A DNA stretch of 8,349 nucleotides, taken from NCBI RefSeq assembly GCF_009711475.1, contig NZ_SMMD01000789.1:1-8349 (forward strand), given 5' to 3'. A model generated the notes under the pieces. It was not told the DNA's origin, searched no databases, and worked only from the letters and a program-made list of their open reading frames with translations. The stretch's first letter is position 1. The number at the start of each line of letters is the position of its first letter. Shown here piece after piece: positions 6,575-8,349 of this stretch. The position numbers and the translations under genes are program-made. This stretch comes from Fulvivirga aurantia. GTDB taxonomy: Bacteria; Bacteroidota; Bacteroidia; Cytophagales; Cyclobacteriaceae.

Positions 6575-6590
6575 TGTCAAATGATTGACA
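6575..6590. promoter_or_regulatory. Inverted repeat TGTCAA-N4-TTGACA, candidate Crp/Fnr-like operator
   Basis: The 6-base arms TGTCAA and TTGACA are perfect, around ATGA. Written as TGTCA-N6-TGACA it has the geometry of Crp/Fnr-superfamily sites (TGTGA-N6-TCACA, TTGAT-N4-ATCAA), though the bases differ from both. It sits about 50 bases upstream of the oxidoreductase ATG. The regulator class is inference. Confidence 0.35.
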
Positions 6591-6638
6591 GCCGAAACCC
6601 GTATAAAAACCCCATCTTAACAGGAAAATAGATCATTT

Positions 6639-7967
6639 ATGCAACATGTGGCCATCATAGGAAACGGAATAGCGGGTATAACAGCCGCCCGACACATCCG
6701 AAAAAACAGTGATTTTGAAATAACAGTCATATCAGCAGAATCTGAGCACTTCTGGTCACGCACAGCATTGATGTACATTTATATGGGCCATATGAAATAT
6801 GAGCACACCAAACCCTACGAAGACTGGTTTTGGGAGAAGAACAATATTAATCTCGTGCATGATTATGTAGAGCGAGTAGATACAGAGAAGAAATCTATAG
6901 TGCTAAAAAATGGTGAGCCACTAAACTATGATAAGCTAATTCTGGCTACGGGAGCTCAACCCAACAAATTTGGCTGGCCTGGACAAGACCTCGAAGGTGT
7001 CTCAGGTATGGTGTCTTTGCAAGACCTAGAGTACATCGAAAAATATACTAAAAATATCGAGCGAGCAGCTATAGTGGGTGGTGGACTCATCGGTGTAGAA
7101 TTAGCAGAAATGCTACACTCGAGGCATATACCCACCACTTTTTTGGTAAGAGAGAAAGCGTTCTGGAATAATGTACTACCAGATGAGGAAGCCAAAATGA
7201 TTGGCCAACACATAAAAAAACATGGCATCGATCTTAGATTAAAAACCGACCTCAAAGAGATCTTATCAGACGAAAATGGTCGGGTAAGGGCCATTGTAAC
7301 TGCTGATGGTGAAGAAATCCCCTGTCAGTTTTTAGGACTTACACCCGGGGTGCACCCAAACATAGATTTAGCCAAAGCTTCTGATATAGAAGTAGACAAA
7401 GGAATAATCGTAAACGAGTACCTCCAAACCAACTCACCTGATGTATATGCGATCGGAGACTGTGCACAACGAAAAGAGCCTGTTCCTGGTCGTGGGCCTA
7501 TTGAGCAAGTTTGGTATACTGGCCGTATGATGGGTGAGACAGTGGCACAAACAATCACCGGTAATAAAACTGCCTATACTCCTGGTCATTGGTTCAATTC
7601 TGCTAAATTTTTTGATATCGAATATCAAACCTATGGCCGTGTGTGGGGTGAACTGAAAGAAAACGAGGCCGATTTCTTCTGGAAGCATGACACAGAAGAC
7701 ATAGCCATACATTGTGTGATGGATAGCAGAGATAAAACTTTCAAAGGGATCAATACATTTGGAATACGACTAAGACATGAGGTTTTTGATCAATGGCTCA
7801 AAACCAAGGTGAGCTTAGACCATGTCATCGACAATCTCGAAGAGGCGAATTTCGACCCTGAGTTTTTCAAAAAGCATGAGTCATCTATTAAACAAGCGTA
7901 TTTACAGGCATTTCCTGAGGCGAAAATTTCTATAAAGAAAAGAATTAAAGTATTAGGTATTTTTTAA
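6639..7967 (+). CDS. NAD(P)/FAD-dependent oxidoreductase
   Basis: This is a 442-residue cytoplasmic flavoprotein of the pyridine-nucleotide oxidoreductase superfamily. The FAD Rossmann loop is GNGIAG (8-13), the ATG motif is ILATGAQ (101-107), the NAD(P)H Rossmann loop is GGGLIG (147-152), and the second FAD contact is VYAIGDCAQ (269-277). There is no CxxC redox pair, so it is not a thioredoxin- or glutathione-reductase type. It is closer to the rubredoxin/ferredoxin reductase or NirB N-terminal group, which passes electrons from NAD(P)H to a partner. The last 120 or so residues form a C-terminal domain with several aromatic residues that I cannot name. The start ATG directly precedes the first beta strand, as is normal for the family; upstream is AGGAAAA at 6620-6626, too far away to be a good Shine-Dalgarno site. 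Tandem stops TAATAA close the gene, and nine bases later the membrane protein begins, so the two are probably one operon. The electron acceptor is unknown. Confidence 0.88.
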   Translation: MQHVAIIGNGIAGITAARHIRKNSDFEITVISAESEHFWSRTALMYIYMGHMKYEHTKPYEDWFWEKNNINLVHDYVERVDTEKKSIVLKNGEPLNYDKLILATGAQPNKFGWPGQDLEGVSGMVSLQDLEYIEKYTKNIERAAIVGGGLIGVELAEMLHSRHIPTTFLVREKAFWNNVLPDEEAKMIGQHIKKHGIDLRLKTDLKEILSDENGRVRAIVTADGEEIPCQFLGLTPGVHPNIDLAKASDIEVDKGIIVNEYLQTNSPDVYAIGDCAQRKEPVPGRGPIEQVWYTGRMMGETVAQTITGNKTAYTPGHWFNSAKFFDIEYQTYGRVWGELKENEADFFWKHDTEDIAIHCVMDSRDKTFKGINTFGIRLRHEVFDQWLKTKVSLDHVIDNLEEANFDPEFFKKHESSIKQAYLQAFPEAKISIKKRIKVLGIF

Positions 7968-7976
7968 TAAACCACG

Positions 7977-8349
7977 ATGAGCATTATTCAAAAAACAGGT
8001 ATCGCATTTCTTCTATTTGGGTCTGCCTTATTAATCTCCCTCCTATTCATCAGTAATTATAAAATAACTGATGAGACTCTTGAGAAAGCCATTTCTAAAG
8101 AAAGTGAGCGAGCTCTGGTAAAGCGAGACTTGAATGAAATGACCGATCAGTCATATAGTAGCAGTTTTGCTTTCAATGCAGCGGTTAAAGACAATTTGCA
8201 AAGGGCAAACAAAAATATTAAAGACAAATACGCCATCTCTGAAAGTGAGATTAGTGATCTAGTCAATTCTTTTGAAGGCGATAACATTTCTTACAATAAT
8301 GAGAAAGTTTCGGGTCTATTTTCAGATACTGAAGTTGGACAATTTAAAA
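7977..8349 (+). CDS. Membrane-anchored protein of unknown function (3' partial)
   Basis: An open frame of 124 codons starts at ATG 7977 and runs off the right edge. Residues 8-26 (GIAFLLFGSALLISLLFIS) form one clear hydrophobic segment after a short N-terminus containing K6, which predicts a signal anchor with the following part outside the membrane. The visible outer portion is hydrophilic, rich in E, K, S and N, and probably helical (around 30-100). This layout is typical of the sensing region of a signal-transduction protein or an anchored redox partner, but nothing diagnostic is inside the window and I do not recognise the family. It lies nine bases after the stop of the oxidoreductase gene in the same frame, so co-transcription is likely. 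No Shine-Dalgarno site is visible; ACCACG precedes the ATG. It is supported as a real gene by the continuous frame, the membrane segment and the operon spacing. Confidence 0.75.
   Translation, partial: MSIIQKTGIAFLLFGSALLISLLFISNYKITDETLEKAISKESERALVKRDLNEMTDQSYSSSFAFNAAVKDNLQRANKNIKDKYAISESEISDLVNSFEGDNISYNNEKVSGLFSDTEVGQFK

Larger units (their letters stand above)
6237..6638. other. Divergent intergenic region between the siderophore-type operon and the oxidoreductase gene
   Basis: These 402 bases hold no convincing reading frame and no RNA gene I can recognise. They carry the promoters for both flanking units and are unusually rich in compact inverted repeats: 6286-6302, 6367-6385 and 6575-6590 are perfect, and 6465-6495 is a bulged hairpin. 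A looser pair, ATCGCA (6392-6397) with TGCGAT (6414-6419), has a 16-base loop. No clear Fur box of the GATAATGATAATCATTATC type is visible. Confidence 0.8.

Noticed and set aside
6585..6607. TTGACA and TATAAA as a sigma-70 promoter for the oxidoreductase
   Set aside because: The spacing is only 11 bases, far below the usual 16-18, and TTGACA is better explained as one arm of the palindrome at 6575-6590.
6956..7712. Minus-strand open frames opposite the oxidoreductase
   Set aside because: They overlap a clearly conserved flavoprotein and show no family features; they are shadows.
1..8349. CRISPR array, insertion sequence, tRNA or rRNA
   Set aside because: No regularly spaced direct repeats, transposase motifs, terminal inverted repeats or tRNA-like cloverleaf were seen on either strand.

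Overview
The window looks like a chromosomal segment from a member of the Bacteroidota, plausibly a marine or soil Cytophagales-type bacterium. The reasons are moderate AT-richness, start codons preceded by A/T-rich stretches instead of strong Shine-Dalgarno sites, a candidate TTTG-N20-TAnnTTG promoter at 6509-6540, and the style of the FecE-type ATPase, which has a C-terminal extension. This placement is an inference; no marker gene is present to fix it.

Layout. Positions 1-1987 (+ strand) hold the end of an iron-type ABC importer: a FecCD/BtuC-family permease cut by the left edge, then a FecE-type ATPase whose TTG start overlaps the permease stop codon. Convergent to it, on the minus strand, is a tight three-gene operon (6236 down to 2006). 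In transcription order it encodes an SbnA-like PLP enzyme of the cysteine-synthase fold, a 599-residue FAD/NAD(P)-binding protein, and a Y4yA-like fold-III PLP decarboxylase. A 402-base divergent intergenic region (6237-6638) carries three compact perfect inverted repeats and candidate promoters for both directions. To its right, on the plus strand, are a FAD/NAD(P)-dependent oxidoreductase (6639-7967) and the first 124 codons of a membrane-anchored protein of unknown function that runs off the right edge.

How the genes may work together. The minus-strand operon resembles part of the diaminopropionate/decarboxylase chemistry of staphyloferrin B biosynthesis (SbnA, SbnB, SbnH). However, there is no SbnB-type dehydrogenase, and a large flavin/nicotinamide-binding protein sits where SbnB would be expected. 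No IucA/IucC (NIS) synthetase, exporter or TonB receptor lies in the operon, which is bounded by a convergent gene on one side and a divergent gene on the other. The adjacent Fec-type importer suggests metallophore synthesis with cognate uptake. The most interesting hypothesis is a cassette in which the flavoprotein takes over the SbnB step or modifies the amine building block. The oxidoreductase and membrane protein to the right look like a separate unit with its own promoter.
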